40,086 bases of DNA from JAUIAI01 sp049680625 (GCA_049680625.1 JBAUID010000176.1:1-40086), one strand, 5' to 3'; positions 16,907 through 25,607 are shown, numbered from the stretch's first letter. Notes: generated from the sequence alone by a model not told the origin. Translations and numbers: made by a program.

Positions 16907-17956
16907 TTGAAAAAGACGCCTCTCTACAGCGCCTCACGAACACGCCGCGGCAAGCCAGCCGCCGCCGGGCCACGCTCGGGCCACCCCACCACAACGGCCA
17001 CCGGGACGGCGTCGGTTCCGGCCAGCGGACCGGGTGCGATCAGTCGGCTGAAATCCTGGCTGCGACGCAATGACCGGGCCGCCTCCGTCCTGGCCGGCAT
17101 CACTTTTACCCTGGTCGCTCTCGCCACCTTTGACGCCTTGCAGCCAAAGCCCCAGAACCTGACCCAGGATGATCTGGACAAGGCGGTTCTGCATACCTGG
17201 AACACCCAGCTTATGCCGTCAGAGGCCACCCGCGCGTTTCACCTGATCCGTGGCTCGGTGGTGATGGTTCGCGGCTTGAAAAAACGTACCGACGAAAAGC
17301 CGGGTGATAAAAACGATAAATCCGGCAAACCAGACGCCGAATCAGCGCCAAAAGACCGTGCATCAAAAGACCACGATTCCCGAGACGCTGAGACACCAGA
17401 TCACGACCATCACGATCAAGCCCACGGCGTCGGTACCGGGGTGGTACTGATAAACGATGGCACGATCCTCACGAACCTGCACGTCGTCAGCGGCTCACCA
17501 CGCATCGTAGTCGTGTTTGCCGACGGCACCGAGTCTCCGGCCCGCATTGTCGATGTGCAACGGCAGAACGATCTTGCCGTTCTGAAAGCACTAAGAGTCC
17601 CTGACAATCTTCCCGCGGCAACCGTGCGCTCAACCAGCGAGCTGCGCGCTGGTGACAAAGTGATTGCCGTTGGCTTTCCGTTTGGCATTGGTCCGTCGGT
17701 GTCATCCGGCGTCGTTTCCGGGCTAAAGCGAGAATTCAGCTCAGCTGATGGCAAAGAAACCCTGAAAAACCTGATCCAGTTTGACGCAGCGGCCAACCCG
17801 GGTAATTCCGGCGGCCCCCTGGTCACCATGGACGGCAGCGTTGTTGGAATTGTTACCGGCATCCTGAACCCAAGCGAACACCGTACATTTGCGGGCATCG
17901 GATTCGCCGTTCCTATTGAACAAGCCGGCGGTGGCGGCCGCCCATCTCCATTCTGA
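16907..17956 (+). CDS. Membrane-anchored trypsin-like serine protease (S1C/HtrA-like, no PDZ)
   Basis: This 349-residue protein has a basic N terminus, one transmembrane helix (about 58-77, ASVLAGITFTLVALATFDAL), a charged low-complexity linker rich in Lys, Asp and His (about 125-172), and a chymotrypsin-fold protease domain. The triad is complete: H192 in TNLHVV, D222 in RQNDLAVL, S301 in NPGNSGGPL. No PDZ domain follows. The domain probably lies in the periplasm. The only upstream start in frame is a TTG at 16907 with a poor ribosome site. It precedes moxR by 17 bp and forms an operon with the MoxR-DUF58-VWA genes, suggesting a joint envelope function. Confidence 0.85.
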   Translation: MKKTPLYSASRTRRGKPAAAGPRSGHPTTTATGTASVPASGPGAISRLKSWLRRNDRAASVLAGITFTLVALATFDALQPKPQNLTQDDLDKAVLHTWNTQLMPSEATRAFHLIRGSVVMVRGLKKRTDEKPGDKNDKSGKPDAESAPKDRASKDHDSRDAETPDHDHHDQAHGVGTGVVLINDGTILTNLHVVSGSPRIVVVFADGTESPARIVDVQRQNDLAVLKALRVPDNLPAATVRSTSELRAGDKVIAVGFPFGIGPSVSSGVVSGLKREFSSADGKETLKNLIQFDAAANPGNSGGPLVTMDGSVVGIVTGILNPSEHRTFAGIGFAVPIEQAGGGGRPSPF

Positions 17957-17973
17957 AGGCAGACTACGACAAC

Positions 17974-18987
17974 ATGACGATCGAACCAGACAAACAAGGC
18001 GTTGCCACCCTGATGGAACAAATTCTTTACGAAGTAAAGAAAATAGTTGTCGGCCAGGACCGTTTCCTTGAGCGTGTGCTCGTGGCCATGTTGGCTGAAG
18101 GACACCTGCTGGTTGAAGGTGTACCTGGTCTGGCAAAGACCCTGACGGTCAAGACCCTCGCACGCACTTTCAAAGGCGGTTTCGGACGAATCCAGTTCAC
18201 CCCCGACCTGGTGCCGGCCGATCTGGTTGGCACCCGGATCTACAACCAGAAAGACAGTGAGTTTTCCACCTCGCTGGGCCCCGTTTTTACCAACCTGCTA
18301 CTGGCTGACGAAATCAACCGCGCCCCGGCCAAGGTACAAAGTGCGCTCCTCGAAGTGATGCAGGAACGCCAGGTCACCATCGCCGGTCAGAGCCATGCCG
18401 TGCCCAACCCTTTCCTGGTAATGGCAACCCAAAACCCGATCGAAACCGAAGGCACCTACCCGCTGCCCGAAGCGCAGATCGATCGCTTCATGATGAAAGT
18501 GCTGGTTGGTTACCCAACAGCCGAAGAAGAGTTTGTCATTGTTGAGCGGGTAACGGGGCCGCAGCCGACGGTCAACCCGGTAGCCAGTACCGAACAGCTC
18601 GCAGCCTTGCAAAAAGAGTGTCGCGAAGTATTTGTTGAACCCGCCCTAATGCAATACGCGGTTCGGTTGGTTGGCGCGACCCGCGACCCCGCGCGTCACG
18701 GTGTGGCCAGCATGGCACCCTACATCAGTTTCGGTGCCAGCCCCAGGGCGAGTATTCACCTGGTTGAAGCCTCTCGTGCCATGGCCTTGTTACGGGGGCG
18801 TTCTTACGTTCGCCCCGAAGACATGACCGACCTTGCCCCGGACGTCTTGCGGCACAGGCTGGTTCTGTCATACGAAGCCTTATCAGACGAAATGACGGCC
18901 GACAAAGTCATAGCCACGCTAATGGCGGCCATCCCCGCCCCGGACAAGCCGATGGAAACGCATGGCAACGTCGCCGCAAACGCCTGA
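17974..18987 (+). CDS. MoxR family AAA+ ATPase
   Basis: This 337-residue AAA+ protein has Walker A GVPGLAKT (49-56), Walker B LLLADE (108-113) with the family INRAPAKVQSALLEVMQE segment, sensor 1 ATQNPIE and the PLPEAQIDRFMMK region, plus the C-terminal lid with SPRA. MoxR ATPases act as chaperones that help assemble or activate VWA-domain protein complexes, as in methanol dehydrogenase maturation. The following DUF58 and VWA genes are the expected partners. The last 26 bases overlap the DUF58 gene. Confidence 0.93.
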   Translation: MTIEPDKQGVATLMEQILYEVKKIVVGQDRFLERVLVAMLAEGHLLVEGVPGLAKTLTVKTLARTFKGGFGRIQFTPDLVPADLVGTRIYNQKDSEFSTSLGPVFTNLLLADEINRAPAKVQSALLEVMQERQVTIAGQSHAVPNPFLVMATQNPIETEGTYPLPEAQIDRFMMKVLVGYPTAEEEFVIVERVTGPQPTVNPVASTEQLAALQKECREVFVEPALMQYAVRLVGATRDPARHGVASMAPYISFGASPRASIHLVEASRAMALLRGRSYVRPEDMTDLAPDVLRHRLVLSYEALSDEMTADKVIATLMAAIPAPDKPMETHGNVAANA

Positions 18988-19927
18988 GTCGATTTTACGT
19001 CGGCTCGACTGGACGGTTATTCGCCGCCTTGATGGTCTGCTGCAAGGCGACTATCGCAGCCTGTTTCGCGGCACCGGCCTGGACCTGGCCGACTTGCGCG
19101 AGTATCAGTATCACGACGACATCCGTCACATCGACTGGAACGTGACTGCCCGGGTGCAAACGCCTTATGTGCGCGAATATCACGAAGACCGCGAGGTTAC
19201 CGTTTGGTTCCTGCTCGACTTGAGCCCGTCAATGGATTTTGGCTCGGGATCAATCGACAAACGGGCCCAACTGGCCGACTTTGTCGCCCTGATGGCGCGG
19301 CTGTTCACCCGATCAGGCAATCGGGTCGGCGCATTGCTGTACGGCAGCCAGGTCGACAAAGTGATCCGCCCACAAAGTGGTCGCAAACACCTCTTACATC
19401 TAATTGACCAGGTTCAGAAACACCCCGCGTTGCCGGTTGCCCCGGCAACCCATCTTGGCGATTTGCTGACCGCAGCCCACCACGCCACGAAGCGGCGTTC
19501 AATATTTTTTGTCGTCTCTGATTTCATCAGTACTCCGGGTTGGGAAAAACCACTGGGTTTGCTCGCCCAACGAAACGAAGTAACCGCAGTGCGGCTGATT
19601 GATCCGCTCGAACAATCGATTCCCAATCTTGGCCTGGTGGTTTTGCAGGATGCAGAGACCGGAGAGCAAATTACGGTAGACACTAATGACAAAGCGTTTC
19701 GCAAACGTTTTGAAGCCCAGGCCCTGGCACATGAAGAATCTATTGTCGGTTCATTGATCAGCGCAGGGGTTGACGTACTGGAACTATCGACAGACGACGA
19801 TCTACTCGACGCTGTTGTGCGCTTTATCGATATGCGGCGACTGCAGGCCAACGGCGCATCAGCATCCGCAACGGCAATGCCCGACCATTTAAATAGCGCA
19901 ACCACTAGCGCAACAACAACCCAATGA
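18962..19927 (+). CDS. DUF58 domain protein with a VWA-like metal site
   Basis: This 321-residue protein contains the DUF58 signature GTGLDLADLREYQYHDDIRHIDWN (split here: GTGLDLADLREYQY at 38-51 then HDDIRHIDWN) and a VWA-type MIDAS start DLSPS (86-90). It has no membrane helix. DUF58 proteins are standard partners of MoxR ATPases. The start lies inside the end of moxR (26-bp overlap) and the stop overlaps the next gene by four bases, so translation is probably coupled across all three genes. Confidence 0.92.
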   Translation: MATSPQTPESILRRLDWTVIRRLDGLLQGDYRSLFRGTGLDLADLREYQYHDDIRHIDWNVTARVQTPYVREYHEDREVTVWFLLDLSPSMDFGSGSIDKRAQLADFVALMARLFTRSGNRVGALLYGSQVDKVIRPQSGRKHLLHLIDQVQKHPALPVAPATHLGDLLTAAHHATKRRSIFFVVSDFISTPGWEKPLGLLAQRNEVTAVRLIDPLEQSIPNLGLVVLQDAETGEQITVDTNDKAFRKRFEAQALAHEESIVGSLISAGVDVLELSTDDDLLDAVVRFIDMRRLQANGASASATAMPDHLNSATTSATTTQ

Positions 19928-21006
19928 CTTTCATCTGGCCCCGACTATTATGGTTGCTCCTGTTGCTGCCATTACTCGTTGCCTGCTATTGGTGGCTGAG
20001 TGCCCGCCAGGAAAAAGTGGTTGGGCAATATGCTGGCTTGCAGCAAGACCGTCCCAGCGCCGGTGGCTGGCGTCGTATCCTGCCGCTGATACTGATGCTC
20101 GCCGCGATCACCAGCATGTTGTTTGCGGTATCGCGACCGGTTGCAGAAATTACGCTGCCGTCCAAAAACTCAACCATCATCCTGGCCATCGATTTATCGG
20201 GCAGCATGAAAGCGACAGATATCGAACCCAGCCGCCTCGAAGCGGCCCAGTCCGCCATTCGGGAGTTTCTGCACGATCTCCCGTTGTCAACCCGGGTAGG
20301 CATTGTTACCTTTGGCGCATCCGCCGCAACAATACAGTCTCCAACCCTGTCGCGAGACCAGCTACTGAACGCGGTCGACCGCTTCGAACTGCGTCAGGGT
20401 ACGGCAATTGGTGGCGGCATCGTGATGGCGCTGAAAACCCTGTTCCCGAAGATCACCATTAACAGCCAATCTGACGCTCAACGCTGGGGGCGCGCCTTTG
20501 GCGCGATTTCTGATGACGCAGACACAGACGCAGAGAATAAGAAATCTGATTCAGGTGCGACAGTACAAGAATCTGATGACAAGCCGATTCCGTACCCCGT
20601 TGAGCCAGGATCAAACAAAACAGCTGCGATAATTCTGCTTAGTGACGGACAGAATAATAGCGGGCCAAACCCACTCGAGATGGCGAAACTGGTTTCAGAG
20701 TACGGGGTGCCGATTTACACCGTTGGTTTTGGCACAGAAAAAGGCGCGGTAATTGGTTCCGAAGGCCGCTCGATGCGGGTCACTCTCGACGAAAAAACCC
20801 TGCGGGCAGTCGCGGAAACAACCCTGGGCGAGTATTTCAAAGCCGCCACCGCCGGCGAATTGGAACAGGTTTACGAAAACCTCAGTGCTGAACTGGTTTT
20901 TGAGAAACAGCGAACCGAAGTCTCATCACTGTTCGGATTGCTCGGTGCGCTGCTTGGATTGTTTGCCGCCGGTTTGTCCTTGTTTTGGTTTAACCGGGTT
21001 TTTTAA
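19924..21006 (+). CDS. VWA domain membrane protein (BatA-like)
   Basis: This 360-residue protein is arranged like BatA: an N-terminal helix (LLWLLLLLPLLVACYWWL), a second helix at about 52-70, a von Willebrand A domain with MIDAS DLSGS (90-94), a TAIGGG metal-site loop and a LLSDGQNN strand, and a C-terminal helix (FGLLGALLGLFAAGLSLFWF). An acidic insert of about 45 residues (roughly 180-225, rich in Asp, Glu, Lys) interrupts the VWA domain before the LLSDG strand. It ends the protease-MoxR-DUF58-VWA operon. Confidence 0.92.
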   Translation: MTFIWPRLLWLLLLLPLLVACYWWLSARQEKVVGQYAGLQQDRPSAGGWRRILPLILMLAAITSMLFAVSRPVAEITLPSKNSTIILAIDLSGSMKATDIEPSRLEAAQSAIREFLHDLPLSTRVGIVTFGASAATIQSPTLSRDQLLNAVDRFELRQGTAIGGGIVMALKTLFPKITINSQSDAQRWGRAFGAISDDADTDAENKKSDSGATVQESDDKPIPYPVEPGSNKTAAIILLSDGQNNSGPNPLEMAKLVSEYGVPIYTVGFGTEKGAVIGSEGRSMRVTLDEKTLRAVAETTLGEYFKAATAGELEQVYENLSAELVFEKQRTEVSSLFGLLGALLGLFAAGLSLFWFNRVF

Positions 21007-21034
21007 TTTGCCGTGGCCACCGAGCCCGGATCGA

Positions 21035-21961
21035 TCAGCCCAGCCCATACATGAGCTGTCCCGCCGTTGCCGTGCTCGCGCGCAAAATGCTGCCGGAATG
21101 TGACTCAGTAATAAATACATCAGACCCACCCCGACCACCAAATGCAAGATTGGTTGTCAGCAAACCTGCCGGGCTGATAATTCGGGTTTGCGGATGGCCC
21201 AGCGCGTCGAACGACCACACGCAGCCATTACCCGCATGGGCTACGAACAAATTATCCGCCGCGTCAAGCGCCATGCCGTCCGGCCCTGACTGGCCGCCGG
21301 ACAGCTGCACGAACACGCCCACCTTGGTCACCGAGCCGTCGGGCAGTAAAGGCAGTCGCCAGACGCTGTTACCACGGGTCATGGCCACATAGAGAATTGA
21401 CTCAGCCTTGTTCAAAACAAGGCCATTGGGGCTTGGGCCGGTATCAATAAGCAGGTCGAGTTGGTCTGTGTCCAGGTTGTAGCGATAAACGCGACCATTG
21501 GCCATGTGCATGCCGCTTTGCCCCTGGTCGGTAAAGTACATCACCCCGTTGCGATCGAACACCAGGTCGTTGACCCCGCGGAAACTCTCGCTATGTCGGT
21601 GGGTGAGAACCGGAGTCACCGTACCGGCGCGAGGGTCCAGAACCATAATGCCGTGCTGATAATCCGTAATAAAAGCACGGCCATCGGCGTGGAACTTCAA
21701 CCCGTTTGGCCAACCGTCGTATTCACAGACGAGATCCCACTGGCCATCCATACTGATTCGGAAAATGCGTCCGTACGGAATATCTGTCACCCACAGATTC
21801 CCGTCCCGGTCAAAACTCGGCCCTTCAAGAAAGCTGTCGACTTCATGCCCCGGTTTGTTTGCCACAGCCCAGGCCGGGGCAGTATTACGAATTCGAAATT
21901 TATCGGGAATTTGCGACCAGACTTCGCTGGCAACAATTTTGGGCGATGGGTATAAAGACAT
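21035..21961 (-). CDS. SMP-30/gluconolactonase family protein
   Basis: This is a six-bladed beta-propeller of about 308 residues with the divalent-metal ligands of SMP-30/gluconolactonases: Glu in LEGPSFD, Asn in RGVNDLVFD, and Asp in GPDGMALDAADNLFVAHAG. Relatives hydrolyse sugar lactones or related esters. There is no signal peptide. I chose the ATG at 21961; a TTG at 21982 adds seven residues, and neither has a strong ribosome site. It converges on the VWA gene with 28 bp between stops. Confidence 0.88.
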   Translation of the reverse strand: MSLYPSPKIVASEVWSQIPDKFRIRNTAPAWAVANKPGHEVDSFLEGPSFDRDGNLWVTDIPYGRIFRISMDGQWDLVCEYDGWPNGLKFHADGRAFITDYQHGIMVLDPRAGTVTPVLTHRHSESFRGVNDLVFDRNGVMYFTDQGQSGMHMANGRVYRYNLDTDQLDLLIDTGPSPNGLVLNKAESILYVAMTRGNSVWRLPLLPDGSVTKVGVFVQLSGGQSGPDGMALDAADNLFVAHAGNGCVWSFDALGHPQTRIISPAGLLTTNLAFGGRGGSDVFITESHSGSILRASTATAGQLMYGLG

Positions 21962-22073
21962 ACGATTGGTTGAGTCAGACAAGAGCGCTCATCATGCCAG
22001 ATACTGACTCTGAAATGATCAACTCAGAGCTACCAGAACTGCACACCCGCCACTGCCTGCCAATCGCTCGCGG

Positions 22074-22736
22074 CTAAAAGCGATAGCCTGCGCCAATGAG
22101 AATTTGCGGAATAAAACGAATATCGCCGACACCGTCGCGCAATTCAGCCAGTTCCTGGTCGATGCTGTCTTGTACGCCTGGAATCAACGCGAGGTTGCCA
22201 CCGGCCGCTCCGATGACCGTTGCCTTGCCGATGGACAAACCAAACTCTGCAATAAAAGACCAGCCTGCGCCTGACGCATTCAGACGATGATGGCCCCAGC
22301 CAATACCAAGATAGGGAGTGACACTTTTAAAGTCTACGGCAACGTCGAATCGATCGTTGGGGCTGGTGGAATATGTTTGTCCACCGATATTCCACGTACC
22401 ACCTGACGGCCGGGCAATTAAGTCCAGTCCCATATTGTTAAAAGTCAGCCCCCCGGTCAGTCGAAAACCGTTTTGTGCAGGATACCAATCGGCAAAGACA
22501 CCAATCCGACTGAACGAGCCGGTGTAGTCATAGTCGATGCCTTCTTCGGTCCGCGTACCGTCCAGGGAAGCCGGCAGGCCACCGATATCGGCACGCAGCA
22601 CAACCGATGGGCTCACCGGTTGTGCAACACCCAATACCAGCCCGGGTAAGCCAACAGCACCATACACTTCGACCGCTGCGACAGGGGTACAAGCGACAGC
22701 AGTGGCAATGGCAAGAATTGGCGGTAGTTTTATCAT
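22074..22736 (-). CDS. Small outer-membrane beta-barrel protein, unassigned family
   Basis: This 220-residue protein has a signal peptide (IKLPPILAIATAVACTPVAAVEV), repeated amphipathic strands (VVLRADIGGLPAS, FSRIGVFADWYP, GFRLTGGLTFNNMGLDL, VTPYLGIGWGHH) and a terminal GAGYRF that fits recognition by the barrel-assembly machinery (C-terminal Phe). The layout resembles short OmpW- or surface-antigen-like barrels, but I cannot name the family. The ATG at 22736 follows GGAG by five bases; the longer frame to 22808 is unsupported. Confidence 0.75.
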   Translation of the reverse strand: MIKLPPILAIATAVACTPVAAVEVYGAVGLPGLVLGVAQPVSPSVVLRADIGGLPASLDGTRTEEGIDYDYTGSFSRIGVFADWYPAQNGFRLTGGLTFNNMGLDLIARPSGGTWNIGGQTYSTSPNDRFDVAVDFKSVTPYLGIGWGHHRLNASGAGWSFIAEFGLSIGKATVIGAAGGNLALIPGVQDSIDQELAELRDGVGDIRFIPQILIGAGYRF

Positions 22737-22846
22737 GTGTTCTCCGTGGGCGTGGTTGCCTGAATGCGGCCATACAGTACCTGAGGACCCAGCAGATAAT
22801 CTTGACAATAAGCGGGTTAAACCGACGCACTTGTCGGCCTGGGCAA

Positions 22847-23310
22847 TTAGCAGGGGCCGGCCAAGCCCGGACTATTCATGACGTCCGGCACGGTGACTGC
22901 ATGTTTGCAGAACGGCTCAAGCAAACCGGGAGTGTGAAGCACCCGTTTAATACGTGCGTTTGCGCCGGTAATCCAGAGTTTTACGCCGTGACGACGCGTT
23001 TTACATTCGAGGTCTTTAAGCACATTGGCGCCCGCGGAATCAAGAAAAGAAACTGCCGTTAGGTCAATGATGTGCACCGGCACGCACATTCGTCGCCGTT
23101 CTTACGATCGTTCCTGAAACGCAGATTCCGCCAAACAGGCGCTGTTCGTTCACAATTCGAACGATGACGCCGCCCGGTCATGCCATCGGCAACAACAGCA
23201 GATAGCAGGGACTCGATCGCACCGAGTAACGTAAAGGAGATCGCCGCGGGCAGAACAGACACGACTCTTTCCAAAGAGATCGTCGGTAGCGCCGGAGCGG
23301 GTAATCCCGG
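22847..23310 (-). pseudogene. Remnant of a SulP-family anion transporter
   Basis: Three out-of-register pieces of one SulP gene are visible. 23310 down to about 23150 encodes the conserved core (PTISLERVVSVL, ISFTLLGAIESLLSAVVADG, TGRRHRSN). A small deletion then shifts the frame, and LFGGICVSGTIVRTATNVR continues in another frame. Near 23080 a deletion of roughly 200 codons joins it to the C-terminal STAS domain (VHIIDLTAVSFLDSAGANV) ending at 22847. The 5' half of the gene is missing and is replaced exactly by the 94-bp repeat at 23311. SulP proteins carry sulfate, bicarbonate or other anions; this copy cannot make one. Confidence 0.85.
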
Positions 23311-23404
23311 GCCGATTGGAATTTTAAAGGCCATTTGCAAAGTATCCGAGTGTCGGAGCTTGGCGGGCGAGGCTGGAAAAAGCAAGCCGACCCGTGCCGT
23401 TTGC
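23311..23404 (+). repeat. 94-bp dispersed repeat, copy A
   Basis: It begins GCCGATTGGAATTTTAAAGG and ends CGTGCCGTTTGC. It matches 30791-30884 at 92 of 94 positions in the same orientation; the differences are T/A at the seventh base and C/T at the 82nd. It contains the palindrome TTTGCAAA and a short hairpin TCCGA-GTG-TCGGA. Identity stops abruptly at both ends. On its left it directly abuts the truncated 5' end of the SulP remnant. Confidence 0.95.
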
Positions 23405-23637
23405 CTGGGCCGCCGTGGGACACCCGCATTCGTTGCCCGTTTGGTATCACCCAATTATCTAAAATTTGTTGCTGTACTTGTAATCACTTTTAGTGTGTTG
23501 CAACTGAACGAATAGATTCAGACTGATCATTCTTCCAAAAACACGCTTGATCCGAATTGCACCACAGCGTGAATCTGACGCCGCGATTGGGTTCGCGTGT
23601 ATTTGGCGGCCTGTCTACATCCGTAGGGGTGATAGGT

Positions 23638-24030
23638 ATGACTTCCGTCAATCCGACGTTTTGTCGGACCATCACGAGTCTATTGATTTCCGGTGTATTT
23701 GCGTCCGGGGTATCCGGTGCCGGCGCCACAACGCCCGGCAAAAACCTGGGCAAAGTGTCATTCGCAATTTCATGAAGCGATGACGCCCAATCCGCATTTA
23801 ACGACGCGCTAGCGTTGCTGCATCACATCATGTACTGGCAGGCGCGCGATGCGTTTACCAAAATCACCGCATCGGAACCCGATTGCGTCATGCCGTACTG
23901 GGGCATTGCGATGAGCGCAATCCATCCTCTGTGGCCGGGCGTTCCAGATGCGAAGGAAACGGCCGAGGGGTTGGCGGCCGCTGACAAACTAAGAGGATTA
24001 AAAGGGCCAACCGAACGGGAGCAGGCGTAA
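23638..24030 (+). pseudogene. 5' fragment of an exported TPR protein with an in-frame TGA
   Basis: One frame runs from an ATG at 23638 (signal peptide ITSLLISGVFASGVSGAGA) to a TAA at 24030, interrupted only by TGA at 23773-23775. Either side of it lies a recognisable tetratricopeptide family N terminus: LGKVSFAIS, then SDDAQSAFNDALALLHH, MYWQARDAFTKI and CVMPYWGIAMSAIHPLW. In relatives as I remember them the TGA position is a conserved Cys (FPTSC). The gene is also cut off after 131 of several hundred expected codons: its TAA is created where a foreign VOC fragment begins at about 24029. The 23405-23637 stretch before it shows no convincing gene. Confidence 0.75.
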
Positions 24031-24139
24031 AATGCGCCAGGCGCCGCGCCGGCGCAAGGCCGAGGATATCGACGTAGAACGCGGCACTTGCTGCCGCGTC
24101 CTGTACGTGCACGATGGTGTGGTTCAGGCTGATTGCCAT
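24029..24139 (-). pseudogene. 5' fragment of a VOC/glyoxalase-family gene
   Basis: It starts at an ATG at 24139 and encodes about 37 residues of a typical glyoxalase/bleomycin-resistance N terminus (ISLNHTIVHVQDAAASAAFY then VDILGLAPARRLAHF). At about 24029 the homology ends and the frame runs antisense through the TPR fragment. The first beta-alpha-beta unit is present; everything else, including the metal ligands of the second module, is lost. It stands 133 bp downstream of the intact two-domain VOC gene on the same strand and was probably the last gene of that operon. Confidence 0.75.
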
Positions 24140-24272
24140 GGAATCTCAGCGAGGTCGGCGCGCGATATCGACGTCAACTACTGGCCATGGCATCCGTTGA
24201 ACCGACTTCGGTTTGCGACAGTCATTGAGCGATGCCCCTAACATGGCGAGGTCAGGTCGCGTTACGTCGCGT

Positions 24273-25061
24273 CTACGGCTTGCTCGGACCGACGAAGGCG
24301 AACATCGCGCCCTGCGGGTCGACCGCGTTGACGCTGAACTCCCCGCCCGGAATCTCCATCGGTTCAACGATGATCTGTCCACCACCGGCTTTCGTACGCC
24401 GGACGGCTTCATCAACGTCTGCAACGCGAAAGTAATAACTCCAGAGCGACGCCGGCATTTCCTGCGGCTTGGTCATGACGCCCGCGAACATGCCCTCGAC
24501 GCTGGCGCGACGTACAAATTCATACGAGCCCATCGGGCCCATATCCATCTCGCCATCCTTTTTCCATCCGAACGTGTCGGCATAGAACTGCATCGCGCCG
24601 GCGCGGTCCGAAGTTGCCAGTTCATTCCATGCGCAGTGACCAAGACGGGGCCGGTCGTAGGCGCAGGCGTGACTGGTTTTCTCATGGACGCCGCGCATCA
24701 CGTAGAAAGGTGCGCCTTGCGGGTCTGCCACCATCGCCAGGCGCCCGACGTTCGAAATATCCATGGCGGGCATTTGAATTGTTCCGCCCGCCTTTACGAT
24801 TTCCGCCACGGTCGCGTCGACATCGTCAACGCCGATATAGCCGAGCCATACCGGCCGCGCGCCGCCCGCAGTCATCTCGTCGGTGAGCTGCATGAGCCCG
24901 CCGACCTCGCCCTCGGTCGCGCTGATGATTTGGTAATCCATATCGGGCTGACCGGGATCCCTCAGCGACCAGCCGAAGATGCCGGCATAAAACGCTTTTG
25001 CCGCTCCGGCATCGGGCGTGAGCAGCTCATACCAGATAAAGTCGCCATGCATGTTTGCCAT
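24273..25061 (-). CDS. Two-domain VOC family protein
   Basis: This 262-residue protein has two consecutive vicinal-oxygen-chelate modules: FIWYELLTPDAGAAKAFYAG at about 7-26 and HCAWNELATSDRAGAMQFYA at about 140-159, each closing with an ADPQGAPFYV or VDPQGAMFAFVG strand. It resembles bacterial glyoxalase-like proteins linked to antibiotic or stress resistance (CFP-30B/27 kDa antigen type); the substrate is unknown. The start follows AAGGAG by nine bases. It sits in a minus-strand run of small enzymes from 26574 down to 24029. Confidence 0.88.
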   Translation of the reverse strand: MANMHGDFIWYELLTPDAGAAKAFYAGIFGWSLRDPGQPDMDYQIISATEGEVGGLMQLTDEMTAGGARPVWLGYIGVDDVDATVAEIVKAGGTIQMPAMDISNVGRLAMVADPQGAPFYVMRGVHEKTSHACAYDRPRLGHCAWNELATSDRAGAMQFYADTFGWKKDGEMDMGPMGSYEFVRRASVEGMFAGVMTKPQEMPASLWSYYFRVADVDEAVRRTKAGGGQIIVEPMEIPGGEFSVNAVDPQGAMFAFVGPSKP

Positions 25062-25194
25062 TGTCGTTCGCTCCTTGAGTGCAGTGGTTAATCCAGGCGC
25101 CTGGCGTTCGCGCAAGGCCCGGAGTATTTTGGCCGATGGTCGTGACGACTCCGTGTCTTTCCGTGGCGCGGCCGCTGAGCCGCGCCATTTCTGT

Positions 25195-25578
25195 CTACTT
25201 TTCCAGGCTCACGATGGGTTCAAAGCCCCCGTATATCAGCCGCTTGCCATCAAACGGCATCGGGTTCTTTTGCGGATCCATGCGCGGATCGGCTTTGGAC
25301 GGATCGTTCATCATCTCCATCATCTTCGCCATGGCCGCGTCGCGCGTCGCCTTGTCGGGCCACTCGATCCACGAGAAAACGACCGTCTCGTCGTCTTTGG
25401 CCTGAACCGCTTTTTTGAAGTCGGTCAGTTTGCCATCTGGTACGTCGTCGCCCCAGCATTCAAGAATGCGTAGCGCGCCAAGATCCATGAAGACGCCATC
25501 GGCACTGCGCGCATGATCGATGAACTTATGCTTGTTCGCCGATGGTACGGCAATCACGAAACCGTCGATATAGCTCAT
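25195..25578 (-). CDS. DUF1428 family protein (YbaA-like)
   Basis: This 127-residue ferredoxin-like alpha/beta-barrel protein has the DUF1428 hallmarks: MSYIDGFVIAVP at the start, LRILECWGDDVPDGK, VFSWIEWPDKATRD, and PFDGKRLIYGGFEPIV at the end. E. coli YbaA is a relative; the biochemical role is unknown. A strong ribosome site (AAGGAG, seven bases) precedes the ATG. It is commonly found with VOC and SRPBCC genes, as here. Confidence 0.92.
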   Translation of the reverse strand: MSYIDGFVIAVPSANKHKFIDHARSADGVFMDLGALRILECWGDDVPDGKLTDFKKAVQAKDDETVVFSWIEWPDKATRDAAMAKMMEMMNDPSKADPRMDPQKNPMPFDGKRLIYGGFEPIVSLEK

Positions 25579-25607
25579 GCGGATTCTCCTTCAGCGGGTT
25601 TTGATTA

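Noticed and set aside
23311..23404. Reading the 94-bp repeat as an integron attC site or group II intron end
   Set aside because: I see no RYYYAAC/GTTRRRY core pair, no domain-V-like sequence and no integrase or reverse transcriptase nearby.
23490..23753. Minus-strand 87-codon frame opposite the TPR fragment
   Set aside because: It has no ribosome site and no family, while the plus strand gives a signal peptide followed by a recognisable TPR-protein N terminus.
24213..25091. Plus-strand frame of 292 codons antisense to the double VOC gene
   Set aside because: It is opposite a gene with clear domains, a good ribosome site and operon context. The translated sequence is rich in Arg and His and matches no fold; it is an antisense shadow.
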